A stretch of 64,000 bases of DNA. Source: Arctopsyche grandis. Lineage: Eukaryota; Arthropoda; Insecta; Trichoptera; Hydropsychidae. The position numbers and the translations under genes are program-made. Location: the NCBI RefSeq assembly GCF_051622035.1, contig NC_135366.1, positions 8,215,001 to 8,279,000 on the forward strand. The letters are read 5' to 3'. Of this stretch, positions 1-13,600 are shown piece by piece. Under the pieces are notes generated by a model. The model was not told where the DNA came from. It did no database searches and saw only the letters and a list, made by a program, of their open reading frames with translations. Within the stretch, counting starts at the first letter, position 1. Each line of letters opens with the position of its first letter.

Positions 1-1
1 G

Positions 2-112
2 GGCTTCAGCCACGAGAACATGTCTACGGTGGGAGTCGGAAACAACTATTATTCGTTACCTGGAAGCACTAGCCGTTATTACCGCCGCGCTCCCTTATAT
101 CAACACTTCTGA
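2..112 (+). CDS. C-terminal end of an unidentified protein (partial)
   Basis: An open frame runs from base 2 to a TGA at 110-112 and gives 36 residues ending in YYRRAPLYQHF. The codon use is less AT-rich than the flanking DNA, which falls at once to about 25-30% GC after the stop, as expected for a coding end followed by a 3'UTR. The tail is rich in Tyr, Ser, Gly and Arg and resembles the cytoplasmic tail of a membrane protein, but no family can be named. The gene continues upstream of the window. Confidence 0.6.
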   Translation, partial: GFSHENMSTVGVGNNYYSLPGSTSRYYRRAPLYQHF

Positions 113-2779
113 TCGCGGTATACATTCAATAGAGGTCGGCCTATACTCACTGGAAAGTGTCTTAATTATTTAGTATAATAGATTTTAGGTCCAAATTTGA
201 AGAAAAATATTTGTCTTACATATATTATTATTACATTAGTTATTTATACACATCACATAAACACACCCCCCCCCCCCCACACACACACAAACACACACAC
301 AGACATATTTAAATATTTATATACATATGCAGTGAGAAGATTAAATGGAGTCATCACAAAAGTCTTATAAACTGTATTATATATATATATTATATATAAT
401 TTTTTGGTCTTTCACTAAACTTCTTTTATGCTTCGATTTTTTAAATTCTATATTGTATGTATGTATATTAATAAATACACATGTTGAAGTATTATTATAC
501 ATAATAAGTATTTAACTAAATTGGCTCTCGATTTTGCTGCTTATCATTGCATACATATATAAATATACAATTAATAAAAATACATTATCAATTTAAGGCG
601 TGTCCGAATATAAACTACGAGCATATGTATTATTATCTTAAAAGACATTGTTATGCGTAACTCATTATATAAAATGAAAAATGCCCATTTGTACATATAT
701 GTAATATGTAATAAATAAGAGGTATATTTTTTTTTTTTTGAGATTTGAAGGAAAGTTGTGAGATTTTGAATGACTCGTCATCGATATAAATTTGATGAGC
801 GGTTAAAATCACACATTTTTCTGTTTTTTTATTATATTTTTGACGACACATACATAAAAATATATAATACATACATACACACACACACACACAGACAAAC
901 ATTCACAGACATATTATTGTACGTATATTATAAAGTGCTCTATTTATTTGTTACAAATAATGAATAAATTGCCTATGACAAATTAACATAATATTAAAAC
1001 TAAACTTATGTACAAACTTAGAGAATTTCAAAAAGTAAATATTATTTAACAAATAAAAGCAATATGCGTTATAATATAGTAATTATTACACTACATATGT
1101 ATAACTATCGACACTTCTACGCATTCATTATAAAGCATGCGTACAATCGTATAATATTAATCATTGTTTCGATTCAAGAAGTGGTGCTTACATATTTTTA
1201 CGATACATAAGTCATTTATATAATGGATAAGTACTGTAAATTTACATTGGTTTTTTTTTTTTATTATTATTATTTGTTATTTAACGTTTATATTATATTT
1301 AAACATAATGTTTGATGAGGATGAAAGCTGTCGATCGTTCGATCGATTCTCGCATGTTTGCCCAATTACTAATATGAAAGCTTTTTTCTAGTGTAACGAT
1401 TATTTTGTATTGTCTTTTGAAATTTGCACTTTGTTTTCAATACTTAATTGCTACAATATATGAGATTCATTGGCGTGTCGACTTTCAGTTGAACATTTGA
1501 ATCTCAATTATTTTAAGAAATTAAACATAGCTTATTGTTAAATTTTCATCTTACTAACTTGTTGCTATTTTTAAATTGAAGAGACTTTATCGCTGAGGGA
1601 ATCAGGTCTAATTGTGCAATTATCGAAATAGTTGTTGACGACTTGGGTGAAAATGTTTTAAGGTTCCTACGGAATTAAAATGTTAGGAATCTTTATTTAC
1701 GATTTATTAATAATAGAGTGTGTTGATATTAGAAATCATTGTAGTGTTTGCGAAGATATTGACTACAACATGTTATGTAAATACAATTTTTTTTCTGTTA
1801 ACGAAAGATGTTTCGAGTTGAGAACATTCTTGCAGTATTATGGTTACCCCAAGAGAAATTTTCTCATCGATGAAATTAATTTTAATCACATATTTTACTA
1901 TGATATTTATATACTGTTCTTTGGTATCGAAACGATGCACATTGATTTATTATTTCCTTGCACTTAAATAGGTTTTTCAATTGTAATCTCTACTTTTACT
2001 CTGCGGATAACGATCGTAATTACGAATTTAAAATCTTATTATTTATCATTTGCAAAAAAGTTATAAATGTAAATGTCGATTATTTAACTTACGTTTATTT
2101 AAAATTATTTTTTTCAATCGTAATTATTGTAATACTCATTTAGTAATAAGAGTATATAAAAAAAAATTGATTTAGCCAAGTCTGGTCTTCCAATTTATCG
2201 ATTAGAATTGATAATATAATGATCAAGTAGACATCATCTGAATCGTTCAGACTATAATATAATATGATTTGAGGAATACATAATATGTATATGTATCAAT
2301 GTGTGATGTACATATATGAAAATGTGTAACGAAATGTATTTATAAATCATCAAATCAATCAATTTTTTTTTTTTGATCTGTTAAAATCAAAATATGTATG
2401 TGTGTATTTAATGTTTTGTTTATCATTTTATATTAACATGTAAACAAGTTTCAGTTTAAGGCATACTTAAATTTATTGAATAGAATACTACTTTTTTTAT
2501 TTTATGTTATCTATAGTTTTAAGATTTTTGTCAAGTCCATACTGCAGTTTCCAAAGAATAAAAATTGTGCTTTTGTCGAGAGATATTTGAAATTATGTTG
2601 ATTTTTTTTTACCGTTTATCATTCACAAATACTTGACAGCTTTATTGGGACTACCGGTTGTGAGAGTAGTCAAATATATGGCTTAAAATTTTTGCATTTT
2701 AAAGGTAACTAGTCTTGAAACGATATTGTTTTAATTATATTATATCTTTGATTATTTAATTTAAATGTTGCTGCTCATT

Positions 2780-2861
<82 letters not shown>

Positions 2862-3534
2862 ATTATATTATGATACATACATTGCATATTGTTATATTAA
2901 AAAAGTAATGATGAAAGTGAAAATAAATAAATAAATAAAGTTAATATTCCAATAAGGTGTCCTTAAAGTGTGTCAAAGTGTGTTTATTAATTTCGAGTAT
3001 GTGCATAATTGAGAATGTAACGTAACTATTAGTATAGAAATTGAGTATGAGTGTATATTTTTGCGGCTTGCAGTCTCATATTAGGATTTAAGTACTGGAT
3101 CAAGTTTTGTTGTGTTGGATTTCTGCTACGGATTTGATTTATTTAGCAGTTCCTTTGAAAACATGGCTGTGATTCTTTCAAATAGGATAAGATTTTTTTC
3201 ATTACTTGCGTTTACTATTTCAACAAGCATCGAATAAATGAGTAATTTTTTAGTGTAGTCATTGTATTTATTGCCTATATAAAACTGCAAGCCTTGAAAA
3301 ATTACCAATTTCAATAAAAAAAAAGTATTTAGCCTTGAAAACGTATTCAAATAGAATGTTAATGTTGTTATTAATATTTTTTTTAACGATAAATCTAAAT
3401 ATCTATGCATAAATAAATGTATATGGTTTTCCAAGTATTGAATAAACAATATACGGAACAATATGAAAAATGTGTGCAATTTTTATTTATCATTCTCGGC
3501 CAGGTGATATTGATCTTTAAATTTTTTACTATAG
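113..3534. other. AT-rich gene-free stretch, probably 3'UTR then intergenic
   Basis: No exon with convincing splice sites or family similarity is visible. The first part is probably the 3'UTR of the gene ending at 112. It holds a C-run with CA repeats (about 265-300), a CA repeat (about 874-893) and a long TA repeat (about 2781-2860). Several AATAAA-like runs occur, for example around 2927-2940. Short ORFs here (such as 1680-1967) look like chance. Confidence 0.5.
2781..2860. repeat. (TA)n microsatellite
   Basis: About 80 bases of uninterrupted TA dinucleotides are visible directly. Confidence 0.95.
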
Positions 3535-4005
3535 GTGATCAATTTTTTGGAAACCTCGGTTTCTGCTCTTGCTCCTTACCCCGAAACGATTGTGTTCACC
3601 AACGAAACTTTCATCTAATGACAGGCTGTAACTCTAATTATGTCTGCCCCGACAGGAGGTTCTACGATACGAAAAGATCCCATCCAATTGGTAATTTGAC
3701 TTTGACTTTCGAATACTGAATACCCTGCGGTTGCAGATGTTCTATCATTATCAAGTTAATTCGTTTTTACACCAGGTGACTGGGGTTTTGGCAATCCTGG
3801 CGTTCATCCTGCGTCACACGATCACCCGTATGGCGGAGATTACGAACAACCATACGATTATAACGTGTCGAATAACGGTCAGTCAAGAAATTTCAACTCG
3901 AAATCACGACCAGGCAATCGGAATGGCGTTCCGTTGAATATCAATGATAAATACAATAAGAAAAATCAATACCCTTATAGTCGTAACAATTTCAAAAACA
4001 CATAA
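3535..4005 (+). CDS. Last two exons of an unrecognised small, probably secreted, Cys-containing protein
   Basis: Exon 3535-3690 follows a pyrimidine-rich tract and TATAG acceptor and ends at a GTAATT donor in phase 1. Exon 3776-4005 follows a CAG acceptor and reads in phase to TAA at 4003-4005. The first exon carries a cysteine cluster (GFCSCSLPRNDC, later GCNSNYVC). The second is Gly/Asn/Tyr/Arg-rich and polar (GDWGFGNPGVHP then many N, R, S and K), suggesting a disordered tail. An AATAAA lies at about 4111. The frame also stays open upstream to an ATG at 3417 through a hydrophobic stretch. The acceptor and the phase-1 junction instead favour an unseen upstream exon, perhaps a signal peptide. 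I do not recognise the family. No function is assigned. Confidence 0.6.
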
Positions 4006-5204
4006 CCGTCTATGTGTGTCAATATGTTTCTTTTTTATTATTTGGCAATCTCTTTTTTGCCATTAATTTTATTTTTATTTTATTTTGTTCTACTATTTTT
4101 TTTGTGATGAATAAAGAGTGTGCAAAATTTTAACGTTTAATTCCATAACCCGAAAATATGCACAATTTAATTTTAATTAACAAATAAATACATGTATGGA
4201 ATTTGGAAATAATTCATTTTTCATTCTTATGTATTAAAAGGAATACTTCAACTACGACTTTGCAGATAAATATTTATGTACGTACACATTTCCATTGAAA
4301 TGTGATACAAAGAAAATCAAGTTCACAAAAACACGTTTATATTCATTTATGCATTGCATTATTGCGTAAGCGTATTTTCCAACTAGTTCTCAATGTGCTT
4401 AGTGTGAATGAGGAGCGGGGATTTACCATTTTATATTATTGATTAGTTATCGTCACGAATCAATATGAACTTTGTGGCACCAATTTTTTAATTAGTAAAT
4501 ATAAAAAATGAATTTCAAAATTAATATACATGGTATTTCAATGCGAATCTGATGCTTGCAATTTAATGGTAAAATTAGAACGATGCAGCTTAAAATTTTT
4601 TTATATTGATGATGAAAACTAGCATAAATGTGTGAAGAATGTAATCAAGTCTTGCATTTTTTGGTATTAGTGCAATTGAATGTAGTGTTTGCCAATAGAC
4701 TTGCATTGCATGTCTGTTGTGGTCAACAGAATGCATTCAGTCATAGCTCGATGCACTAATGACGATGTTATCACTTGATTGACCTTTGGGATTTACTTCA
4801 GTGCTATGTCTTATGAAGTACACATTCGTGGTCATTTAATCGTCACGCAGCACAACAGAACTGTAGTCCTCTTTTTGACATAGTAAGTATTGGTTATTAT
4901 TTCTTTCAAATTATAAAAACTTATCTTAAATGTTTCTGTGAATGTATTTCGAGTTGTATACGTCATTGAAATTAATACAATGCATGTTCAATTAGTATTT
5001 GAGCCAGTTTACCCAAAGTAAATTATTCAATACCGATTTCTAATATGCATACATATGTATGCATAGATATAGAATCTAACGCTCGAAACTTTGCATCAAT
5101 TTTGAAAAGTGCACACAATAAAAAAGTGCATTCTCAGTAGCTGGCTTGCTTATAAGTAAGAAGATCGATTGACATTGTTGGTTTCCTTCCATTTTATTTT
5201 GTCT

Positions 5205-6030
5205 ATGTACGTAGTAAGTAACAATAGATGAAGTTTTGTGATCATGCGAAAATTCGAACTCAAGATTTTGACTGGTTTGAACTCAGAATCGATCACTGAT
5301 CACGTTTTCATGATCTAGAAAAAATGTGTGTGTGTGTATTTTGGGGATTTTTTGAACACCGTTAGTCCTATCGAACTGAAACTTAGTATCGGTTACTGAA
5401 ATTCTTATCGATACGACGTAAATTTGTTTTAAATTGTGAAGTTGACCGGAAATTGTACCTCCCCTTTTATAAGTGTCCTCTTTTTTAAGTTTTCTAATTC
5501 AATTATCTCCCAAACCGTTACCGAACCAGACTGAAAATTTTTTACATGAAATAGAAATTATAATTTTTATACCCCAATATGTTTGAATATTTTTATCTGA
5601 ACCGGAAGTAGTACTTTTATTCCAGAGAATCGATTTGCTTTATGTTTTTTTTAGATTGCTTTTGGTTTATTGAACTAAAATTTCATATCTAGAAGTTTAA
5701 GCTTAATACCAAGTTATGTATAAAATTTGGTAAGCATCCATCAACCGGAAGTGGCAGTTTACTCTTGGTTGATTTTTTTCGACCCCTTAAACATGTGTGC
5801 TCTTCACGAAAAAATTCAAGTGTAATTCTTGTATCAATGTGATTAAAATAAAAAAAAATCACTAAATTTAATAAACCGGAAGTGAGAGAAAAGTAAAAAA
5901 TGTTGTGGTCATGATTCTTTCCACACCCTTGAACGTACCAAGCTGAAAATTTATATTTGTGTTCTTTATGTACTATCATAGAGCTGATAAGGTTTTGGTC
6001 TGAATTCTTAAACCGGAAGTAGCATTTTTT
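5205..6030 (+). repeat. Unclassified dispersed repeat, copy 1
   Basis: The segment 5205-5430 matches the reverse complement of 37480-37710. Both share the run around ATGATCTAGAAAAAATGTGT, the phrase GAACACCGTTAGTCCTATCG and a terminal stretch near CTATGTACGTAG. Downstream, to about 6030, the motif ACCGGAAGT recurs five or so times at irregular spacing (for example near 5600, 5745, 5877 and 6013). That suggests an internally repetitive element. The family and ends are not determined. Confidence 0.55.
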
Positions 6031-6227
6031 TCAAAAACAATACTTCATTATTTTATTTTGACCTTTTATATTATTTTTATTTTCTTGATATTTAATGTGT
6101 ATGATAATTATAGTGATATTAAGTAATAAAAAAAATCGAACAAAATCCGGCAACTGGAAGAAGAACTTTTGTTTTGTGTAAGTTTCCCTACATTTGCGCT
6201 CAATTTGTATCGAAAAAGCTCTCATAA

Positions 6228-6393
6228 GGGCCGGGCCGCACCGTGCAACTTTGTCGGCCGAGTTGTTGCGCGACACGAAAAAATGTATGGAAATGTGTGC
6301 GACAAACAAGTTGACGAGTGTGGGATGTCCCATCTACCTCCATGCATTGCCCTCAACCAAGTTGTTCGCGAGTTGAGCGGTGTGGCCCGGCCC
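6228..6393. mobile_element. MITE with TAA target duplication (PIF/Harbinger-like)
   Basis: The termini are inverted: GGGCCGGGCCGCACCG on the left and CGGTGTGGCCCGGCCC on the right. The element is 166 bp and flanked by TAA on both sides (6225-6227 and 6394-6396). A 3-bp TAA/TTA duplication with G/C-rich termini fits PIF/Harbinger. Its high GC stands out from the flanks. ORFs inside it are incidental. Confidence 0.75.
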
Positions 6394-7058
6394 TAACTGT
6401 TATGTGTGAACGTGTATGTATATCGAATTTTGTTTTGTGACCTTCTTATATTCCTCAAATACATATATAAAATCATGGGTTGGTCACATTCGAATTTTTC
6501 ACAAGGCTTTTATGGTTTTTCATCCTTTCCCCCGCACCTCTCCATTGTTTCGACTGCTTTCTCCAGGTGAATTTGTTTGCAATGCCTCATCTATGTTATT
6601 CTATATCTATGTATGTATGTAATTTATTCAACACGAATTCTTAAGTAAACTATAATTTTTTAAAATTTTTCTTCGAAATTAACTCGTTTGTTTATTAAAA
6701 TGCATTTTATTTCTTGTTTAGAAATTATTTAAAAATATTTTGAAATTTAAAATACAGAAATCACATACCAATACAAATTACAACTAAAAATTAGTATTCG
6801 CATGAGTTGCGGATAAAACTACGATTGTTACCATTTAATAAGTGCGTACATTAATGCATTGGTTGTTGATGACGCACACATTATTTATAATTGAGAAGTA
6901 AATGTGCAAATAAGAATTGATAATTCTTATGGAAATGAGCACAGATCTGATAACAATCTTGCGACCACCTTGGCAAAACGAAAATTTTGTAATAATTTTA
7001 TTTAATTGCATAGGAAATGTAGAGATTGTGTATATGCAATTGCGAAGAGGCTCCAAAC

Positions 7059-7415
7059 CAGAGAGATGTAGTAAGAATAGAGGGGCCCTTACGAATAAAT
7101 AATTGTTGTCAATTTTTTGCGGTACGTCTCTATAAATATGCTACATCGCACAGAATACAATCGGATCAATTTACTTATAAAAATGTATCCCATGTTGTTT
7201 ATTGTGTGTTTTTGAATGTATTGTGGAATTTTTACTGATGCTTGCCCATCTTGCGAGTAATATAAACAAACAGAGAAGTTTTTATCGGACATACGTCGAG
7301 CACTGAGCGTCAAATACGACTGATGCTAAAATTATTTAGATCTGTCCGTGGACAGAGTGTCACTTGACAACAATATAACACCTAAAGCCACTTCTATTAA
7401 TATTACATTTCTCTG
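7059..7415. mobile_element. hAT-type MITE, CAGAGA family, copy 1
   Basis: The element begins CAGAGAGATGTAGTAAGAAT and ends with the inverted partner (TATTACATTTCTCTG). It is a near-identical relative of 40109-40450 and of the split copy 54895-55901, both of which have exact 8-bp duplications. Here the flanks are only similar (CTCCAAAC and ATCCAAAC, with an offset of two bases). It lies about 250 bp upstream of the GD-like protease start. Confidence 0.8.
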
Positions 7416-7673
7416 ATATCCAAACGATAATATAATATTTTGACTGTTTCAAATTTATGAGTTTTCTCTGTACGAATATAAGCAGTCTATTTAGTACTAA
7501 CAGTGGCTAGTTGGAGGCAGAATTAAATAGTTCAAAACGATTAATAATCATAGTCTCAATTGATTTTTTATTAAAAGTTAATATTTTTATCGTTTATTTT
7601 TGTGTGGACTCAAATGTCTTATATAATGACTACCCAATTTTATAATTACCTTTACATATTTTTTTCAGCGACA

Positions 7674-10600
7674 ATGTTTAAAGGAATAGTATTTATAATT
7701 TTATTTATAACATGCGTTGATAATCAATCCACCAGACATGAATCTCCATGTCCTCAAATATTTACATACGACACTTCATCGCCAGAGGTAGGGAAGTGGT
7801 ATGGTACGATATCCGTCAGAAGTGATGTTACATTGTATGGACTATGGATAGATATTATCCTAGATAGAGCAGCGGAATCTATCGGAGTAAGTGAATACGA
7901 TTAAATAAAATATAACTTTCGATATGTATATAATTTTTTCAAACTAATTTAATTTCCTTCTTGAATTAACATCAGAATTCTTTGGGAGATGTTTCAACTT
8001 CCAACAACATGGAATTCAAAATAGAAAATAAGAATCAAGTACTGAGAAAAGGCACTACAATGTCAATTAGAATATTAGTCAGCTATGATGCATTGGAAAC
8101 ACGACCGAACGTAAAATACTTACGGATGAATGGTAGACAAATTTGTGCCGCCACTACAGAAAGCTCCGATGAACATCACCCATCAATTTCGACAGAAAGC
8201 CGGGTCACTAATCAATATTTTACACCGAACAGAAATAACAGAAACGATAATACAAATCATGCAGCACTCCCATTAGGTGCCAATGATTCATCTAATAACA
8301 AGCCAATTCATGATAGGGATCAGACCAGGCGTTTAAATAGTTATAATGAAATGTAAGTATATATGTACATATGTATGTATATAAGAGCTTTAAATTAGTA
8401 TTGTTTCATATGAAATTTCATTTAAATACATTGTAGAAATGGTATCACAAGTTCAATTGGTACGTCAAATGTAAATCGGGGAGAAAGTTTCAATTATAAT
8501 ACCGAAACATCAACTGGAAGATCTTCATCCAGAGAGCAGGATGGGGCAAATAGCAATATTAAGTAATTTTTGTTTTCTTTTGTGTATAATTAAGTGGATT
8601 TTATATTGTTTTATGACAAATATATTTGTAGCAAAAATCTATATGGTAATTCAAATAATAATAATCAACAAAGTAGAGGAACTCAATATGATCCACCGAA
8701 TAATTCAAGGGGAAGTTCTAATAATGGTTATGTAAATCGTGATGAATTAACAGGTGATGCTCATGTAAAGTAAGAAAAATGCATATAAATCACTAAATAA
8801 ACATTAACCCTTTGAACGCTGACCGACCCCATGAGCCTGAAATACGCCAATCAGCGTTGTATTTTGAATATGTAAAAAATAAACAAGAATACTACCCGCT
8901 AAGCCTTTCCAGGTAGCATTTAAAAAAATGCATTGAACATGGGTCGTGTAATCTGTGTCCATGTTTATAAAGACTGGTTTACACCGAAATTTCTGAATTT
9001 ATAACCATAGCAGAATTACCCGATGGAAATCCCTAACTGCTGAGTATTTTAGATTGTGAGCATTACATTTTAACAACAATAAAGAAGATGGAACTAGTTT
9101 TGCAAAAATACATTCATTAATAGACTTTTGTTTATTTTATATAGTTGCAAGATATATTAGAGAGTCTTAACACACCTTTATACAAAACTCTAAATCCTCA
9201 GCGGTAGTTATCTAGGGTTTGTTTGGATTAGCTACAATTTATACCTGCTTTCTATTGGATTTCTAAATAATTCTGGTTGGAAATGTTGGCAAAATTTTCT
9301 TTCAAAAATCTTTCAACAGAAAAGACGTCAGCACTCAAAGGGTTAACTCATTATGTACAGCAAATTATTCCAAATTTAATGATCAATTCTTTCAAGAATA
9401 TGAATGTGTCGTTTGCAGTAACGGTGGAAGTAGGGTGAGTTACAACGGAAGATCTTCAAATCGTGGCCAAACGGATAACGCTTACACTCCTCAACGCCGG
9501 CAGACGTCTACTACAGCTAAACCCTCAAGGACATCGAACAATCGAAATAATGGATACGATTCTGAAGATTATGATTATGCCGAGTGGGTATTAAGCAATT
9601 AAACCTGCTTTGTTTAAAGGCTTTTGTGTCACAGTTCAATCACATCATCATTAATTTAATTGTATGTATATCTAATTTAAGTTCATCGTCGAAGAAAAAA
9701 GATCACAGTAATGATTATTTCGAAGGTGATTTTAGACTACCAGCCGATTCTAAAATTGATCCAACTCCGTTACCCAAAACTGATACAGACAGTCGTGTAA
9801 GTATATATTATATTAGTGTTGTACCCAATAAAATATCATCGCATGGGTGTTGGCATATTAAGTTATTAAATAAAAATAAATGTGTTGGTCCTTCGATCCG
9901 CACGTGGTAGAATTTTTTCTAATACCTTTAATTTAATTGTTTAATATGAAAAAAATGGTAAAAACTACTACCTACCTACATAAAAACAATATAAAACACC
10001 ATTAGAAAAATTAATCAATTAAATAAATTTTCAATATATGGCGCTAAATGCTCGGAGACTTGCCTAGAGGAAACATTGGTAGCAAACAGTATATATACAT
10101 ATATATAGAACCTTTTTTCTTTTGTTATTATATTCGTACGTATTGTTAGCAATGTTTTAGCTGTGACGTACATATGTATATCGAACCGAAACGACTATTA
10201 TAGTATGACGAGGGTTATCTTACACAGAATAGCTATATTATATATATATATATATATGAATAGTGGGTGACCGAAAATGTTCATTTACTATGCATACATA
10301 TGAAAAACGGTTAGTATATATACATATCAGTGGGGTCTACGTGATGAGACAGAATGTTAAATTACAGAAAACACAAATATCGGAAGGCGAAGATCGAAAA
10401 TCGAAAGATCTCAAGTCAAAAGATCAAAAAAAAAGGTGCATGGTAAACGGTACATACTTACGTACATACTCACTTAATTTGCGCGAGCAGGGTACAACAG
10501 GAACAAGAGGAACAGGCTTTTCCTCCCGTATTCTGCGCGCGCACATTAATACGGGAGGAAAAGCCTGTTCCTCTTGTTCCTGTTGTATCCTGCTCGCGCA

Positions 10601-13600
10601 AATTAAGTGAGTATGTACCGTTTACCATGCACCATTTTTTTTTTTGATCTTTCGACTTGAGATTTTTCGATTTTCGATCTTTGCCTTCCGATATTTGCGT
10701 TTTCTGTAATTTAACATCCTGTCTCGTCACGGAGACCAATATCAGTGGCGTGCGGCAAAAGTCTCTCTCCCCCCGTCGTACATCCTCACCTAATTTGCGC
10801 GATCAGGATACAACAGGAACAGGCTTTTCCTCCCGTATCCTGCGCGCGCACATTAAACAAGACTGTATGACAAAAAAAGAGATAATTTCACAGCATGCCA
10901 CTGATATATATATATATATATATTATATATACATAGTACCGTTAACCATGCACCCTTTTTTTTCGATCTTTTGACTTAAGATCTTTCAATTTTCGATCTT
11001 TGCCTTCCGATATTTGCTTTTTCGACCTTTTCACTTTTGGTGTCGTGAGGTAGACCCATGATTAGTGTTTTTACCCGGCTTCGCTCGGTATTTGTAATAT
11101 AAACCGCTTAAACATGACTAATCTAATAGTAAACATTTTATATAAATTTATTTGAATACTCGTTTGTTTTTTTATTAAATTGATCGTTACAGAATCTACG
11201 ACCCAAACAAACATACATACAAAAAGGTTTTTTCGAAATTATATATTAGATATGATAGACATGTATAATATATTTTCAGTTGTGATTAATTAAATAATAT
11301 TAGATGTTTAATTTGGACGCAGTTCTATAAAATATAAAAGCAAATTTATAAAATTTAATAATACGCAGTTTTACGCCATTATCAAATTTTATGTTTGCAT
11401 TGCATTCAAAAGATCTTTTTTACAGAATTGCGTTCGCTTTAGGCAGCTAAATAATAATTATTATTACTGCAGGTTTGCGGTAAAGTAGCTGTTCAACCAG
11501 CTCCGTTAGTCGTCGGTGGTCAAACAACAATCCACGGGCAATGGCCATGGCATGTCGCCCTATACCAGACACAAGTATGTGCATATTACAAAATGTTTTG
11601 CATAACATGATAGTAATTACATATGCATATGTATTGTTTATTTTTTACATTTCTTTGTAGACGGTAGATAGTAAATATATATGTGGCGGTTCATTGATTA
11701 CAACTTCTCATGTTATTACTGCAGCACATTGTGTTACTCGTAAGAATTCTTCACGTTTAGTAAATGCACAAACCCTTACAATTTACCTCGGTAAATATAA
11801 TTTGAGGAAGTCATCGGATGCTGTCCAAATAATGTTGGTGAGATGAACGGAATATGAATTATAAAATTGATAGGTTTTAAATGTCTTTATTATACTATAT
11901 ATGTATGTAGGTGCGAAAAATATTCGTTCATCCTGAATACAACGCCACTAATTTCTACTCCGATGTGTCAGTATTGAAGCTGAATAAACCGTCTGACTAT
12001 ACAATTTACGTGCGTCCAGTATGTTTGTGGAAAGAGTCTGAAAGCGGTCTATCGTATGTTGTAGAAAAGGAAGGCACGGTATGTTGAACAGTCGAGTGTG
12101 GTTTTCAATTATAATTTAACATATACTGATTATTGTGTCATATTCAGGTTGTAGGTTGGGGTTTTGACGAAGATGGACATGTCACAGAAGATCTGACGTT
12201 GGTAAAGATGCCGATTGTCAAACAGTCAACCTGTCTTTGGTCGTTTAGTGAATTCTACAGTCATTTCACATCTGAAAAATCATACTGTGCTGGTTTTGAA
12301 AATGGTAGGTTGATTTTGTCCTTAAGCGACTGCACACTAATAAAGATTATGGATTCAAATCTTGGTTAGAATCTAAAAAAAAATCTTCAATTTTCTCAAT
12401 GATTACGAGTAAGTCTATCACTGTTGGTAAGATTTGAATCCAGATCCAGACAAATCCAGAGCTGCTGCCTCATGTTAGAATTGACCAATTTATACAACAT
12501 TTAACCCTTTGAATGCTGACCAACTCCGATCGGCGTTTTGCCAACAAGTCCATGGGTCTAAAAAACGCAGATAGGCGTTGTATTTTGAGCATGTACGAAG
12601 TAAACAAGAATGCTATCCGATAGGCTTTTCCAGGTAGCATTGAAAAAAAATGCATTGAACATGGGTCGTGTAATCCGTGTCATTCCTTTGTCAACGTTTA
12701 TAAAGATTCGTTTACACTGAAATTTTTGAATTTATAACCATAGCAGAATTACCCGATGAAAATCCCTAACTGCTGAGTATTTTAGATTGTAGCTTCGCAT
12801 TTAGATTGTGAGCATTACATTTTAACAACAATGAAGAAGACGGAACTAGTTTTGGAAAAATACATTCATTAATAGACTTATATTGTTACAAGATATATTA
12901 TAGGCGGTAGTTATCTACGGTTTGTTTGGATTAGCTACAATTTTTATACCTGCTTTCTATGGGATTTTTAAATAATTCTAGTTAGAAAAGTTGGCGAAAT
13001 TTTCAGCTTTCAACAGAAAATACGTGAGCACTCAAAGGGTTAAATATTGCGACAGTTCCAACAAATCTTTCTCACGAATTCAGTTAGTCTGCATCAGGGA
13101 AATGTAATAATAGAAGTGGCTTGCGGTATGGCTATTGCCATACTTAATTATTTTCCACCACAGTCGTGCTTGGTGTTCAACGTATGTCTGATAAACATTT
13201 GTTCATATTACTTGGAAGATAGGGAAGTGCATCGTTAAAAATTGCACAATTCACACCAAACACGACTGTGGCGGAAACTAATTAAGTATGTCGATAGCCA
13301 TACCGCAATCTTACAACACCATTACGCCTAAATCCACTTCTATTATAATTACATTTCTCTGGTCTGCATATGTCGATTGTTACAAATATCATGCTTGTGT
13401 TTGAATGTAAAAAGTTATATTACATACATTTTTATAATGCAGAATATGATTTGTAATTTTATAAATCTGGGGTATGTCTATAGTATCGATTTTTGACCTG
13501 TCATGGCACTTTAGCATAAATAAACTAATACAGTATTGATTTTTTGATTAGGTACGTCTGTATGCAATGGAGATTCTGGTGGCGGTATGGTTTTTCCAGA

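Larger units (their letters stand above)
4006..7667. other. Intergenic DNA with transposon remnants
   Basis: No supported exon is seen. The stretch contains an unclassified dispersed repeat (about 5205-6030), a 166-bp Harbinger-type MITE (6228-6393) and a hAT-type MITE (7059-7415). The promoter of the GD-like protease should lie in the last few hundred bases. Confidence 0.5.
10266..11058. mobile_element. Composite Mutator-like element with 9-bp duplication
   Basis: The 793-bp element begins GGTGACCG and ends GTGAGGTAGACCCA. It is flanked by TGAATAGTG (10257-10265) and TGATTAGTG (11059-11067), an 8 of 9 match. Its right arm (about 10925-11058) is one arm of the palindromic family found at 41893 and 53832. 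Inside it sits a hAT-type MITE (10743-10903), which is split by a younger palindromic element (10333-10738). The right duplication overlaps the 3' end of a Helitron, so this element inserted into that Helitron. All of it lies in intron 6 of the GD-like protease. Confidence 0.7.

Noticed and set aside
1680-2143. ORFs of 95 and 61 codons in AT-rich DNA
   Set aside because: No splice sites, family features or codon bias. Probably chance ORFs within a 3'UTR or intergenic DNA.
3417-3534. In-frame upstream extension with a hydrophobic stretch before the small Cys protein
   Set aside because: The TATAG acceptor and pyrimidine tract at 3534 and the phase-1 junction favour an unseen upstream exon. 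Not excluded.
10263-10739. Cys/Ser-rich ORFs on both strands, repeated at 23718-23963 and 41984-42295
   Set aside because: They come from the palindromic transposon arms. The same peptide appears from both strands because the DNA is an inverted repeat.
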